From the NCBI GenBank assembly GCA_021234155.1, contig JAJEKV010000020.1, forward strand, positions 5,752,563 to 5,816,562: DNA of 64,000 nucleotides, read 5' to 3'. Numbering within the stretch: the stretch's first letter is position 1; every line of letters starts with the position of its first letter. Below are positions 22,568 through 33,738 of the stretch, piece after piece. The notes under the pieces were generated by a model that had not been told where the DNA came from, searched no databases, and worked only from the letters and a program-made list of their open reading frames with translations. Source of the DNA: Isoetes taiwanensis (Eukaryota; Streptophyta; Lycopodiopsida; Isoetales; Isoetaceae). A program made the position numbers and the translations under genes.

Positions 22568-22681
22568 CATTATGCACCACACACACAAAAAGAGGGCTTT
22601 TGTTGTGAGCCATTGGTTGTTGACCATTATGCACCACACGCACAAAAAAAGGGCTTTTGTTGTGAGCCATTGGTTGTTGAC
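22568..22681. repeat. 57-bp tandem duplication
   Basis: Units 22568-22624 and 22625-22681, starting CATTATGCACCACAC, differ at two or three bases. Confidence 0.9.
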
Positions 22682-22719
22682 CATTGGAAAAAAAAAGGCT
22701 AAAATCAATGGCTCAGAAA

Positions 22720-22831
22720 TGGTGCACTCTAGATGTACGCATTAGTACATCCATTTGAATACATCACGAAATCATAGGAAAACCTTAGTGAAAAGCGTAC
22801 AAAAACACAAAGAAAACCCCTTGTTGTTTTT
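22720..22831. repeat. Terminal-like repeat shared with 30738-30850
   Basis: GTGCACTCTAGAT, then CGAAATCATAGGAAAACC and a run ending in AAAACCCC, align in the same orientation with 30738-30850. That second copy forms the right edge of the 11.2-kb insert, so this may be the end of an element family. Confidence 0.55.
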
Positions 22832-23231
22832 AACCTATAACACAAACTATTACATTACACGCCTTAAAATTAAATTCCCCCTAAAACCCCCTTTTGTTTG
22901 GGTGCATATTCACACAGGGGGTGACTCCGGGCAATGAGAGCTGTTGGATAGGCATATTCACCCCTTATTCCTTAATCTACACCGTACACAATGTTCCTCG
23001 TTTGTGGGGTATAGATGTATAGAATTTGTTATACTGTATAACAAGATTTGCAAAATACTATAAGATTTCAGGAAATATACTATATGGTGTTGATTTTATA
23101 CGTGCCAAACATAATTACAGGGGCTCTCGCTGCCCTACGTCACCCCCGTGTGAATATGCACCCAAACAAAAGGGGGTTTTAGGGGGAATTTAATTTTAAG
23201 GCGTGTAATGTAATAGTTTGTGTTATAGGTT
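22832..23231. mobile_element. 400-bp MITE with ~90-bp TIRs
   Basis: Inverted ends from AACCTATAACACAAACTATT inward to GGTTTGGGTGCATATTCACA-like sequence and GGGGGTGAC. The core contains GAACATTGTGTACGGTGTAG-type sequence shared with the other copies. Target duplication not clear. Confidence 0.82.
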
Positions 23232-23264
23232 AAAAAAAATTTTGCCCCTTCGGGGCAAAAAACA

Positions 23265-23640
23265 AACATTACATCACACTTGGATGAGTTAATGAAAAAT
23301 AGCAAATGAAATAGATACTTTGCGAGATATTAGAAGCAGCAAGCTTGGCGAAAGCTACTCGAGCCGCATACGTGCAAAACTATAGAAGCATACATTATCC
23401 ATAAAGTCTTGACATGCTGCCTTTCTGTCAAGGCTCTCATGGTTATTCTTGCCTCATGTAATGAATTGATAAGCATGACAACATCATATGTGTTTTGATT
23501 GCACGGCTCAAGAGAATCAAACACATCCATAAAGGAACACGCATGTAAACATCATGGAGCAGATATCCTCAAGCAAATCATACAACATCAACATTTTTTG
23601 TTCGAGTACCGCCCATATCCTCTAAAGACCTATGAGAAGC
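23265..23640. other. Noncoding stretch before the GC-rich LINE
   Basis: No convincing frame or repeat. Base composition shifts sharply from AT-rich to GC-rich near 23650, after three GTCAAA units. Confidence 0.4.
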
Positions 23641-25475
23641 AGTGGCAGTAGGTCAAAGTCAAAGTCAAAGGTGGTGGGCACCCCCTACCCGGGTGTTGCT
23701 GGGCTCGCTAGAAACGCACCGACACCCCCTGCCCACCACTTAGGGTTTCCGTTGACTAGCCCAAAAGGTGCTCTGCCCGCGTTCTTGAGTCCCCAAATTC
23801 AATTCTAGGCACCCTTTCCGCAGCCAGAGACCCCTCAAACTTTGGGAGTCATGGCCACAGAAGATGGGCCGGCCTGGGAAACCCAAGGCGAGGGCCCGCC
23901 GCACAAACGGTCCCGATCACCATCATGGGCGGGGAGAGTCATCCTCCATGAAGAAGGAGGCTCGGGCTAAGGCTAAGGCCCCCCTCGGTGAGGCCCGGCC
24001 GGAAGGGATTAATTGCTCGGACCACATAGGAACTCCTCGCCTCTAGCAGAATTGGAGCCACGCCAAAGCGGGAATGGAGGCTAACAAAGTGCTCGTGATT
24101 GAGGCTAACTTGATTGCCGCCGGGTGGCATGGCGTGGAGATGGAGTCCTCGGCATCCCATGTGCTCAAAAAGGCAAATCGGGTCGAGAAGAACCGTATCC
24201 GCGGGCTTGGAGACCCGCACGCTGCATGTGGAAGATGGCCTTGGCCTTGCACACCGGCGGCAGCAGGCAGGAGGGGCCGGGACATGCGGGGCCCAGACTC
24301 ATGGTGGTTCATCACTGCGGACACCATGACACGAGGGAGAGGGAGCGCCAATCACGGGGAGGCGATGGTCCGTTGTCACCGGCCCCGAGGTAGAGGCAGC
24401 CACCACCATGGCTGCAGGGAGCGCAGCGCCGCTCTTCGCGGTACCGAACCGGCAGGATCTTCGAGTAAGATCGAACAGCAAGCCCGCCCTCGGCGGTGTC
24501 CGGGGCTCGAGCACGCTCGCTACTCGAGCACGGAGCTCCGGGGTTGCGGGCAACCATCCGCGCAACCCAGGCGGGGTCTCCCTAGAGGTTCATAGTCGGG
24601 CGGCCGGCGGGCAGTGAGGAGATGGCCAAGAAAGGGCTGCGCAAGAGCTGTGCTCCCACTTCATTGGGCGAGCTTGGCGGCTCGGGCCGCTATCGCCGGC
24701 CGGCCTCCCGCAGCCACGCCCCGCTTGCTGCCCGCTCTCAACCACCCCGCCATCCCGGCCACACTCCAGTCCTCCACGCCATCGGCCACCACCACCACCC
24801 CGGCCACGGGGACCCGACTTGCCCCGCCCACCTTGGACCCCTTGGCCCTTGAGAACTCGTGGGCGCAGCGGAGAGGCCACAACCGGTAGTTCGAGGCATG
24901 CCGAGAGCGGCAGGGGAGAGTCTCGCCCACAACATCCCAACACACATTCTCGTCCGGATGACATTCCGAGGCAGTTCGCATTTTCGAAAGCGGCCGGCAT
25001 GGGGCTCGTTGCCGGGCCGTGGACCGCATTGTCATATTCGCGGTTGCGGATGCACATGTGCGTGATGCCATATTGCGCCAGGGCGGATGTTGAAGGGGGA
25101 CATCCACATGCGTGGGCCGGGACCTCACACCCGTGCAACAGAGGGAGGCAGAGCGGGGAGCTTGTCGGTGGTCGAGGCATTCGCCAGCGGGGTGCCGCGG
25201 GGGATTGGTTCGGCGGGATGATGCATTTTCCGACAGCCTGACACCGCTGCTGCTGCTGCGGACCCGCGGCCCCAACCCCATTTACCGCAGCGGCCACATA
25301 CCTTCTACTACCGGCCCCCCTTCTCCTGCTCCTACTCCACGCTCCCTCGCGGCCCGCCCTCTGACCACATCTTTGCCTCTGCTCCATCTACTTCTCTTTC
25401 GGCCTCTGCTTCCCGTCCTCCCCCATGACTTCGAGTGCGCATACCATCCCTGGCGACAAATAGGAATTGTGCCTC

Positions 25476-26270
25476 CGGGTGGTCTCATGGAATTGTCGAG
25501 GCTTCCCTTGGCGAGAAGGGGGCGATCGAACTTCAGTGGCGGCGGTATGGATCTCATCTTCCTCATGGAACATGGGAGCATCTTTGAGCCTGAGCTACGA
25601 TTTTTAGGGTTACCAACATTTTCGGTCTTCAATACGCATGCGGGACCGGCGGGGTCATGGTGGAGTGGCTTGCTACTGGGACAACCTTGGCACATTGATT
25701 TACCCTCGGAGAGCGAGCCGGACCAAGCCGGTACTTACGGGTTCGTGTGCATAATACCGGTGGCAACCCTCTTTTTACGGCGCTGTTATTTCCCCACGCA
25801 GACGGCACCTTCTATCGCAGCCACCACGATGCGGATAGGATGGACCCATATGTCGATCTATATGATGACATCTGGCGGCATCGGCGGTTGGGTAGGGTCG
25901 TCCTTCTTGGAGATTTCAATGCGGACGGGAGTAGAGCAGCCCATGCGACTTGACCCCTCGCCGACGATGTCTGCGCAGCTTCGCCCCCTGAAGTAGCACG
26001 GCCCGCTGGTCGGATGACGCCCAGTCACTTTCGCTTTGGCGAGCGATTGCTCTCTGCTATGTGGCATTTTTGACTTGATAATTTGCAATGGCCTTTCACG
26101 GTGGCCCGATTCTCGCCAAGTGCACATGCAGACGGGACAATCGGGGAGGGTCTAGTGTGGTGGACTATGTGCTTGTAGTTGCGCCAAGATATGCATCTCA
26201 TCGGTCGTTTACGGGTGGGCACAGGCGGTCGGGATGAGGAGGTCGACTCGGATCACCTCCCACTTTATTT
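25476..26270 (+). pseudogene. LINE apurinic-type endonuclease remnant
   Basis: In shifting frames the plus strand reads VSWNCRGFPWREGG (25482), VVLLGDFNAD (about 25897), VVDYVLVVAPRYASH (26157) and DEEVDSDHLPL (26238). These are the metal-binding and catalytic landmarks of the EEP endonuclease of non-LTR retrotransposons, which nicks the target DNA. Frameshifts and stops separate them. Confidence 0.78.
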
Positions 26271-26999
26271 GGATCTGGTTTGGCGAGCCGCCCGGAACCC
26301 CCACTATGCCAGCCCCTCGTGGTCCCTCGGTTGAGACTTCGATTATGAGCAGGCGAGAGGACTCTGGCCAAGATGCTCATGGGCGCCCTCCCGATGGTCT
26401 GGAGACCTCCACACTAGAAGCGGCGAGGCAGACCGGTGACCGCTATTACGGGATCGGCGGACGGGTGCTTTGGCGAACCAGCGTCGCCGCTCGGGGTCAG
26501 CAACATTCCGCCAGAACCGATGGTTTGATGCGGATTTGTAAGAAAGCATAGCGGCAGCTCGAATCACATTGCGGATCCGTGTACCCGCTTGTAGGCCACC
26601 ACCGCATGGCGCCCATCCGAAGGACACAAAAGCGGTACCTTGCTAAGCATCGGGGAGATGTTGGCTCTTTGGACACTCATCCTCGAACCTTTTGGCCTTG
26701 AGTGCTTGCCAGCCCATGACCTACGGGGACATCACACGGGCGATGGGAGCGGTACTTGCGGAGCTCTATGACCGGGGGCAGCGTCGCCCATACCCCCACG
26801 GGATGGCCCCATTGGTTCGTGGGCGAGGATGTTGAGGAGGGCTGCGCGCGGCTAGCTAATGGGAAGGCGGTGACCTCGATGGTATGCGGGCCGAGTTACT
26901 CAAGTGGGCGGGGGGCCGCTTGTGCGGTCCTCACTACCCCGTTTCAACGAGCATTGCGGGAGGGTTTCCCGGACAATGGACCCAAGCGGGGTTGTTCCC

Positions 27000-27965
27000 A
27001 TTCACAAGGCGGGCGACCCACCCGTCCGGCCAATTCTGGGACGATCATGGTTAGTTGATATTTGCCAAACTGTTGGTGGCATTCTCGAGCAGTGAGTTGA
27101 CCCGGGGCGAGGCGGCCGGATGTGCGAGCCCACCCTCACCACAGGCGGGCTTCGACCCGCCACTCAGCGATTGACCATATCTTTACTGGCTGCGGGCGAC
27201 CGATTGAAGACGGCGGAATCATCGAATTTTGGACTTGTATTCTTTGCTTTGTGGACCGCCAAAGGCTTTTGATCTGGTCCCGGGAAAAAGCGTGGGCTAG
27301 GCTGCGTCAGCTGGGGCTCCATTTGCTGTCTGCGAGAATGCCATATACGGGTTGTATGAGAGTTGTTTTGGCGGGGATGCAGCCCGCCGGGCCAAGCATT
27401 CACCGGTAGTATCGGGGTCCGGGCGGGGTTGCCCCCCTCGCCAACACTTTTTGGCCTCTACATTGTCGGTTAGAGCCACGGCTTCTTGGAGCATGGGGGA
27501 TGGCATCACGACTTTTGCACGGGTCATCCGCCCGGCTCATCTATCGCGGGCGATGTTGGCTTGGCTTTGGCCCACACCCCGAAGCTATGCGATCTCACTG
27601 GATGCCCTAGACACATTTTGTCGGGCCTCTGAACATGGCGTCAATGGCCAAGACCGGGGTGGTTCTCATATCCTCTTCCGTCACCCCATGCCTCCTGCAC
27701 TCACATATCGGGGACAGCCTGTGGGCGTCACGCCCACCTACAAGTACCTAGGGGTGGAGTTCCCCTCCTCGGGCTGGCGGGAGGTCTATCCGCTTGCGGG
27801 TGACAAGAGGCCGGAAAGCTTTATGCCATGCGGAACAACAAATCACCAAGGCGAGCTATATGATTGGGGCCATCGGTCACATCTGTTCAGCACCGGTCGA
27901 GCTCGGTCCTTTCAGACGGGGTCGAGGTTTGGGGCCGGTCGTCGCCTTTGGCGACCGGAATGACT
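27000..27965 (+). pseudogene. LINE reverse transcriptase remnant
   Basis: Readable pieces: AGFRPATQ-like (27147), FDLVPREKAWARLRQLGLH (27267-27325), SIGVRAGLPPSPTLFGLYI (27408-27464, consensus GVRQGCPLSPTLF) and YKYLGVEFPSSGW (27739). The YADD catalytic box expected near 27520-27560 is not recognisable. Heavily frameshifted. Confidence 0.78.
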
Positions 27966-28197
27966 TGGAGCAGGCGTAAGGCATTTTTGGCACGGCACTT
28001 GGGGTGAAACCTTCAGTCCCCTATCAGTTACGCTGCGAAGCCGGATTCTTGCCGCCAGTGGGCAGCCTTTAATAGACACATCGTCTATTTTGAGGAAAGT
28101 GGTTACTATGGGTGATGCTCGGCTCCCGACACCGGCTTACATCGTGGCCATGAGTCCGCTAGCGGCTTAGGGCCTGTTGGAGGGGTAGAAGAGATCG

Positions 28198-28725
28198 GTG
28201 GTTCGCCAGATGGAACGCGCGGGGAGAGCACGAGATGCGTCATACCGGCGCAATGTCGATCGTGGCGACTGCGGGGAGTACCTAGATGCTTGTTTCCTTG
28301 GCAAGCTCACGGGACCCCATTGCTCTAGAGCAGGTCAAAATGGCCCATTACAAGGAGCACATCAACCCCGTGTTAGCGGGGCCCTGGCTCTACTGCGTTC
28401 CCGGTGCCCCAGAAAAAGCGAGACTCATTGCCTCCATTCGCAGACGGGTGCCCACCATCTTCGCGATCGAGGCGGGCGGTGGATTGGGGAGCCCGCCGGG
28501 GCGTGCTCTGTCGATCTTTGTCAAGCGGGTGCCATTGAGGATGAGTCTCACACTTTTCGAGTTGCCCGGCGTTGGTCGGTCGGGCGGATCACGGCTCCCT
28601 TAGTACGGGGGACGTGCCCTTGCATTTTGATGAACACACCGTCGATGCGTGCCACGGGGTCATACATCCGGGGAGGTATTGGACTGCGATGTCACCTTTG
28701 CCCCGCTTTGTTTGTCCGTGACTAG
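28198..28725 (+). pseudogene. LINE C-terminal zinc-binding tail remnant
   Basis: Contains GDCGEYLDACFLGKL, then in another frame ALEQVKMAHYKEHINPVLAGP and ARLIASIRRRVPTI, and CQAGAIEDESHTF. These are homologous to the minus-strand LINE tail at 41664-42100. Frameshifted. Confidence 0.72.
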
Positions 28726-28930
28726 GCACTACGGGGGTGGTGCATGATTTGTATATATTGGGATGTTTTACGCATTTTATATGATTTAGTTTTTTTGGCT
28801 GATTGATTGCCCACGGTTTTTCCCTCGAAAACTTTTGGGCGGGGGTTTTTTAATCCGGGCAGTAATCCGCTTGCTGCGTTTTTGTATTGGGTCCCATAGA
28901 CCGATTGGTCTCCGTGGACGATAAAAGTAC

Positions 28931-28966
28931 CTTCCTTCCTTCCTTCCTTCCTTCCTTCCTTCCTTC
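28931..28966. repeat. (CCTT)n microsatellite, LINE 3' tail
   Basis: Nine CTTC-type units directly after the LINE 3' UTR. It replaces the TATTC unit seen on related copies. Confidence 0.93.
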
Positions 28967-29890
28967 TAAAAGTAAAGCCAACAAACTTTGTCTATAGAAC
29001 ACTCTTTTATTAAAGCTACTATGTTCAACATTGACCTACCTTGAAACCGTATAAAGATACAGTACAATATGCAATGACACTTATAAACGGTCTGTATGAA
29101 GGCTTTGACGCCAAAAATGGGCAAATGGCTTCTGCTTTGTGAAGATAGAAGGGCCAGCTATAGAAGGGCGATAGATGAAAATATATTCCCAAACGCCCTA
29201 TTTAGAGAAGTCCTAGACTGGGAGCCTGCATCGCAAAAGCTTAGGTTACAAGTGCCAGTGCTCCTGCATCGCAAAAGCTTAGGTTACAAGTGCCAGTGCT
29301 GCTGCTACTACATTGAAATAAGGAAAAACTAGTTAATGATGCTGCAAAATAGCAGGCAGAAAAGCTCTAACTAAAAGTGCATGGGCGCACACAAGCATAC
29401 ATATTCAGCTCTGCATAGAAGAAAATGCAGTACCATCTCCTTTAGAACTTGTTGCTGCAAAAAATTCAGAGGAAATAGCATTAGTAAATTGCATATGTTG
29501 CCAATAAATAAATGGAATTGTAGAGCTGTGAATCCCAATCCAACAACAATCAAATAACAATATGCTAGTACTAATCGCCTGGCCAATTGCTGAATAAAAT
29601 TCCACCTGGATTCATTTTTAGTACCTCAGAGACTGGCCAAGCTAATGGAAGAACAGTAATTTTGTTAATGGTTTATGGCTACCTGATCGTAAGTACTGGC
29701 CAATTGTAACCATTGCCCTCTTGCTTTATACTATATCATACCGATTGAATACTACAACAGAAATTTACAGGGACCTTCAGATTCATTCTACATAGCCATC
29801 ACAGAACAATCTGCAGGCAATGAATTTGTGGTTTAACCACCAACTAAATGCTTGGCTACAGGTAATGCATATTTAAATAGTTGTAGATCT
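28967..29890. other. Intergenic stretch downstream of the GRXS14-like locus
   Basis: No convincing gene. Contains a perfect 38-bp tandem duplication (29225-29262 and 29263-29300). The minus-strand splice donor at 29891-29898 suggests that part of this may be a 3' UTR intron of the glutaredoxin gene. Confidence 0.45.
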
Positions 29891-29898
29891 GTACTTAC

Positions 29899-30320
29899 TC
29901 AGGAGCACATAGCCTTCTCTACTGCCTCTTTCAGCTCTCCACTTTGATATGCTCGTAATGCAATATCACACCTGCCATAAAACTCCCCATCGATGTACAA
30001 TTGTGGAAATGTTGGCCAGTTTGAGTACTCCTTCAAGCCTTGACGCAGCCCATCATCTTCTAGAATGTTTACAGTCTCATATGGCACATTTAAGTTGTTG
30101 AGTATCTGATTTACAGTGTTTGAGAAGCCACATTGAGGGAACACCTTAGTCCCCTTCATGAAGAGTACTATCTTGTGCTCCCTCACAAATTTAACAAGTG
30201 ATTGTTTCAATTCTGGTGTCAACCCTCCAGAGCTACCTGCACTGAAAGAAGCCCGGCATGGAACTGTCCTAACTCGCCGGCATGAGGAGCTAATTTGCAA
30301 GATGCAAATTTTGCCATTCG
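29899..30320 (-). CDS. GRXS14: Plastid-type monothiol CGFS glutaredoxin (GRXS14-like), 5' end uncertain
   Basis: CGFS glutaredoxins bind and pass on [2Fe-2S] clusters using glutathione; plant GRXS14 works in the chloroplast stroma. The frame encodes a basic, Ser-rich leader, then LTPELKQSLVKFV, VLFMKGTKVFPQCGFSNTV (CGFS active site), NVPYETVNILEDDGLRQGL, YSNWPTFPQLYIDGEF and the end EKAMCS, as in GRXS14. The glutathione-binding GGCD reads GRCD here (AGG for GGG), an unusual change. The frame stays open upstream but meets TAA near 30415 without any ATG. A strong polypyrimidine tract and TTTCAG at 30321-30326 suggest this is an internal or last coding exon starting at 30320. Directly after TGA comes GTAAGTAC, a 5' splice site, so a 3' UTR intron is likely. 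The locus lies inside the 11.2-kb insert in a Copia element and may be a transduplicated copy. Confidence 0.85.
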
Positions 30321-30737
30321 CTGAAAGGCAAGGCAATGGGCGAATAGAGGTTGGACAAACAACGAAGTTAGGTGTGAGCAGAGAGGGACGGCTATGGCCA
30401 CGCCGGTTTCCAGTTTATAAACTGGCACCGAATTGTCTCCATATATCCACCAGCTTTTGCAGCCATCTGTTGCCGGTTTTGCACCGTGAATGCTGCATAT
30501 TGTTGCCCTGATGCCATACACAAGGGAGGAACACTGTGGGAAAAAAAAAGCCCTTAAAGCTAACCTTTCTGGCAAAATACTGAAGAATCAAAGGAGTAGT
30601 AAAAGTCAGATTCACCTCGGAGCTTCTGCTGCTTCGAAATCAAAGGACAGACTTGTTCCTTCCTCTTTGAAGATTCAGAGAAGTAAAAGAAGTCGAAAAC
30701 ACAACCCTAAACCTAAAGTACAGGTTCTCTGCGGAGT

Positions 30738-30850
30738 GCACTCTAGATATACTGATTAGTATGCCTCATGCAATACGCCCATGAAATCATATGAAAACCA
30801 TGCCAAAAAGCGTATAAAATCACAAAAAAAACCCCCTATTATAATGCTAC
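30738..30850. repeat. Right edge of the 11.2-kb insert, shared with 22720-22831
   Basis: Begins GTGCACTCTAGATATAC and ends at TATTATAATGCTAC, followed by the ATATAGC duplicate and Copia RNase H. Direct-orientation match to 22720-22831. Confidence 0.55.
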
Positions 30851-30857
30851 ATATAGC

Positions 30858-31022
30858 TGCTTCTCCTAACATAGTAACATAACCTGATGTGGATTTTCGA
30901 GAATCCGTATCTCCTGCCCAATCTGCATCAGCATATGCTTTCAGAGTTATGCCAGTTTACTGTTCCCATTTGTATTGTTGCCCATCACTAAGTGTTCCTT
31001 TCAAATATCTGAGAATTCTTTT
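30858..31022 (-). pseudogene. Copia RNase H, upstream part (before the break)
   Basis: The minus strand continues from RT through ILRYLKGTLSDG and AYADADWAGDTDSRKSTSGY to GEAA, and is cut at 30857/30858. The next residues of this domain are found at 19679 and below, 11.2 kb away. Confidence 0.8.
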
Positions 31023-32271
31023 TTATGCTAGCCAATGTGCCTGTCCTCGATTGTTTGCAAAGCGACTTAGAAAATTAACTGCATAAGCAATGTCAGGACG
31101 TGTACAGTTTGCCACATAGAGTAAACACCCAATTAGCTCTTTGTACGGTATCTTTTCCATATGAGTTTGCTCTGAAACTGTTTTTTGGCACATTTCATTA
31201 CTTAACTTTGCCCCAACTACCATAGGTGTTTTAACCGGGTTACATGCAGCCATACTGAACCTTTCTAAAATGCCCTGAATATTCTTAGTTTGTGTAAGTA
31301 TCATCTTTTTAGCTTCTCTTTCTCTATGCACTTCCAGACCAAGAAAAAACTTAAGATCTCCTAGTTCTGTCATTTTAAATTTCTCTTTTAACACTGTCTT
31401 GCAATGATCTAAGCAATCTGTACTATTTGATGCCATTATACAGTCATCTACATAAAGCGCTATTATGCAAAAATTATCATTATCGCGAAAAACATAAAGG
31501 TTACCATCAGATTTTAGCTTTTCAAAACCTTGCACCTTTAGATAATTGTCTATGCATACATACCATTGTCTCGGGGCTTGTCTCAATCCATTAACTGCCT
31601 TCTTTAGCTTCCATACGATGTCCTCTCCTTGCTCGTATCCTGGCGCTTGTTTCATGTAGATTTCTCTATGCAACAAGTCTGGCTTTATACCTTTGTAAGC
31701 TTCCATCCGATCCCCGTTTAATTTTAAAAACATTTTTTCTTTCAGGGCGTTTTACTAATTCATACGTTTGATTGTCAGCAAATGACTGCATCTCATTGTC
31801 CATTGCACGTTTCCATTCTTCTGCATCTTCTGCACTAATTGCTTCATCAAAATCATTAGGTATTCCAGGCTCAAATAATGCCATTATTGCGGGAACACTA
31901 TCATCTGGCAAAAAAACTGCCTGCAATTTTCTACTTTTACCTGATTCTTGTCTTCCATATAATTCTTTGTCTACTTGCAAATTTTCTTTTAAACGTTCAA
32001 CTTCACTCTTGCATTTCTTAGGAGGTTGAGAATCTACTATGGGTACTTCATCGATTATTGATGTTTCTATTGTCTGGCTATGATCTAGAATCTCAATACC
32101 ATTATCATCATCTATATCTATAGGGATTTCAGATTTTATATTATCTACATTCTCCTCCTTAACTTTGGTATTCTTAGCACCTTTTATAGTCTTTCTATCT
32201 TTGTATAAAACTGATTCGTCAAAGGTTACATCTCTGCTAATATATACCTTTTTGGAATTCGGATTGTACAA
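31023..32271 (-). pseudogene. Copia reverse transcriptase, broken frame
   Basis: 31666-32271 encodes the variable linker and the start of RT (EWKRAMDNEMQSFADNQTYELV, then SLQRYKARLVA). 31023-31733 encodes the rest, with LKKAVNGLRQAPRQWY and the catalytic box ALYVDDCIMAS intact, ending GCLLYVANCTRPDIAYAVNFLSRF. A frameshift lies near 31700. Confidence 0.85.
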
Positions 32272-32322
32272 TCGATAACCTTTCGCTTCTTCATTATAGC
32301 CAACGAGAAACGCTTCCGTTGC

Positions 32323-32894
32323 TCAATCCTCAATCTTTGTCCGTACTTCTTCTGGAATATGAACATAAGTTAGACATCCATATGCTTTGAATTTATCATA
32401 ATCCTGTTGCCTGCCGGTCCATATTTCTTCGGGAATGCCACTGCCTATGCTAACTGAAGGCAATCTATTTTGAATATAGTATGTTGTTTTAACTGCTTCA
32501 GCCCATAAGTAATTAGGCAGTTTTGCATGTTTTAGCATTGCTCTTGCAGCATCTAATGCTGTTCTATTTTTACGTTCTGCACCTTCATTCTGCTGAGGAC
32601 TATATCTGCAAGTAAGCTGCCTTTTGATTCCTTTTTCTAGGCAAAAACCCTTGAACCTTTTTGACAAGTATTCGCCACCTCTATCTGATCTTATACATTA
32701 ATTTTTTTACCAGTTTCGCATTCAACTTCTGTTGTAAACTGCTTAAATGCTTCTAATGCTTGCCTTTTCTCGGTCAAAAAATAGCATTTGGCCCTTCTAC
32801 TATAGTCATCAATAAATGAAATGTAATACCTCTTTCCACTTACACTTCTAATATTCATAGGTCCGCAAAGATCTTTATGCACTAATTCAAGCAA
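32323..32894 (-). pseudogene. Copia integrase, broken frame
   Basis: The first part (32691-32894) has HKDLCGP and FIDDYSRRAKCYFLTEK. A stop near 32695 precedes RSDRGGEYLSKRF. The second part (32323-32667) has YSPQQNEGAERKNRT and LWAEAVKTTYYIQNRLPS. The D, D and E positions of the catalytic triad are all still readable across the break. Confidence 0.82.
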
Positions 32895-33013
32895 GTCACT
32901 TGCACCTGTTTACTTTTTTTAAAAGGTATTCTTGTATGCTTTCATAGCATGCATCCACGGCAAATAATTTGATGTTTTTCATCTGAGCAATCTATTAACC
33001 CGTTTTTAGCCAT

Positions 33014-33703
33014 TTATTCAACATTCTTTATATGCGTGTGAGCTAGCCTTCCATGCCACAACTTAATTGATGGATGCATTGTTGTATTCACACTAATTAC
33101 TCCATCTTTATTCAACTCAAATAAATCACCATTCCTTTTAGCCAGAAATACCAGTTTATTATTATGCAGTATTTCGCATACTTCCTTGTCAAATACCACT
33201 CTATACCCCAAATCCACTAATTGACTAATTGATATCAAATTTCTGATCAAGTTTGGCACACACAACACATCTTTTAAGCTTACAGGTTTTCCATCAAGAT
33301 CAAATAACTCCAACAAACCCACTCCTTCTACTTGTTGCAAATTTCCGTTGCCTAATTGAATATGCCTCGCTCTAATTTCTGAGCATCCTGTAAGCATTTC
33401 TGAGGAGCAGACTACGGATCGCTCAGCTCCACTACCTATTATAAGAGAGTTAGTGCGTGTATTACGTTTAATAGCAAGAAAGGCTTTATGAATTACCTCA
33501 TCGTCGTCTTCTTCCACATTTGCTTTAACAGCCACATTCACAACACTAAATTTACTCTTACCTCGTCCTCTTACAGTTCCACGTGCAGCTCCTCCCCTTC
33601 TCCCTTGATACTTTGGACTAGAGCACTTAGAAGAAATATGCCCCCTCCCACCACAATTATAACAAAAAATCTCCTTAGTTAAATTTGGGCAACTAGCCTT
33701 CAT
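33014..33703 (-). pseudogene. Copia zinc knuckle, protease and pre-integrase region
   Basis: A 229-codon frame. A CCHC knuckle (CYNCGGRGHISSKC) lies near residue 14. The protease site reads LIIGSGAERS where Copia proteases have DSGA, so the catalytic Asp is replaced by Gly. The pre-integrase motif LWHGRLAHTHIKNVE is at the end, where the frame breaks. Confidence 0.8.
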
Positions 33704-33738
33704 ATGACTATACTCATTACAAGCAAAACATGGACCAA

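Larger units (their letters stand above)
23650..28966 (+). mobile_element. GC-rich decayed LINE retrotransposon with (CCTT)n tail
   Basis: About 5.3 kb of GC-rich sequence in an otherwise AT-rich window. Order on the plus strand: Pro/Arg-rich 5' region, endonuclease, reverse transcriptase, Cys-type tail, 3' UTR and CCTT microsatellite. The 3' UTR (GGTCCCATAGACCGATTGG, then GTGGACGATAAAA) matches those at 41.4 kb and 8.45 kb. All frames are broken, so it is inactive. Confidence 0.85.
19680..30850. mobile_element. 11.2-kb composite segment inserted into the Copia RNase H
   Basis: Flanked by ATATAGC at 19673-19679 and 30851-30857. Removing the segment plus one 7-bp copy restores the Copia reading A-I-L-W-R-S. 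It contains the inverted MITE dimer with a nested LINE fragment, tandem repeats, a 400-bp MITE, a GC-rich LINE and the GRXS14-like locus. Its two outer ends are not inverted copies of each other, so how it moved is unclear. Confidence 0.7.

Noticed and set aside
24590-25387. 265-codon minus-strand frame in the GC-rich region
   Set aside because: Antisense to the LINE and produced by the lack of stops in GC-rich DNA.
29899-30320. GRXS14 as a processed retrocopy
   Set aside because: Strong splice signals at both ends (TTTCAG upstream, GTAAGT after the stop) and no poly-A tail.
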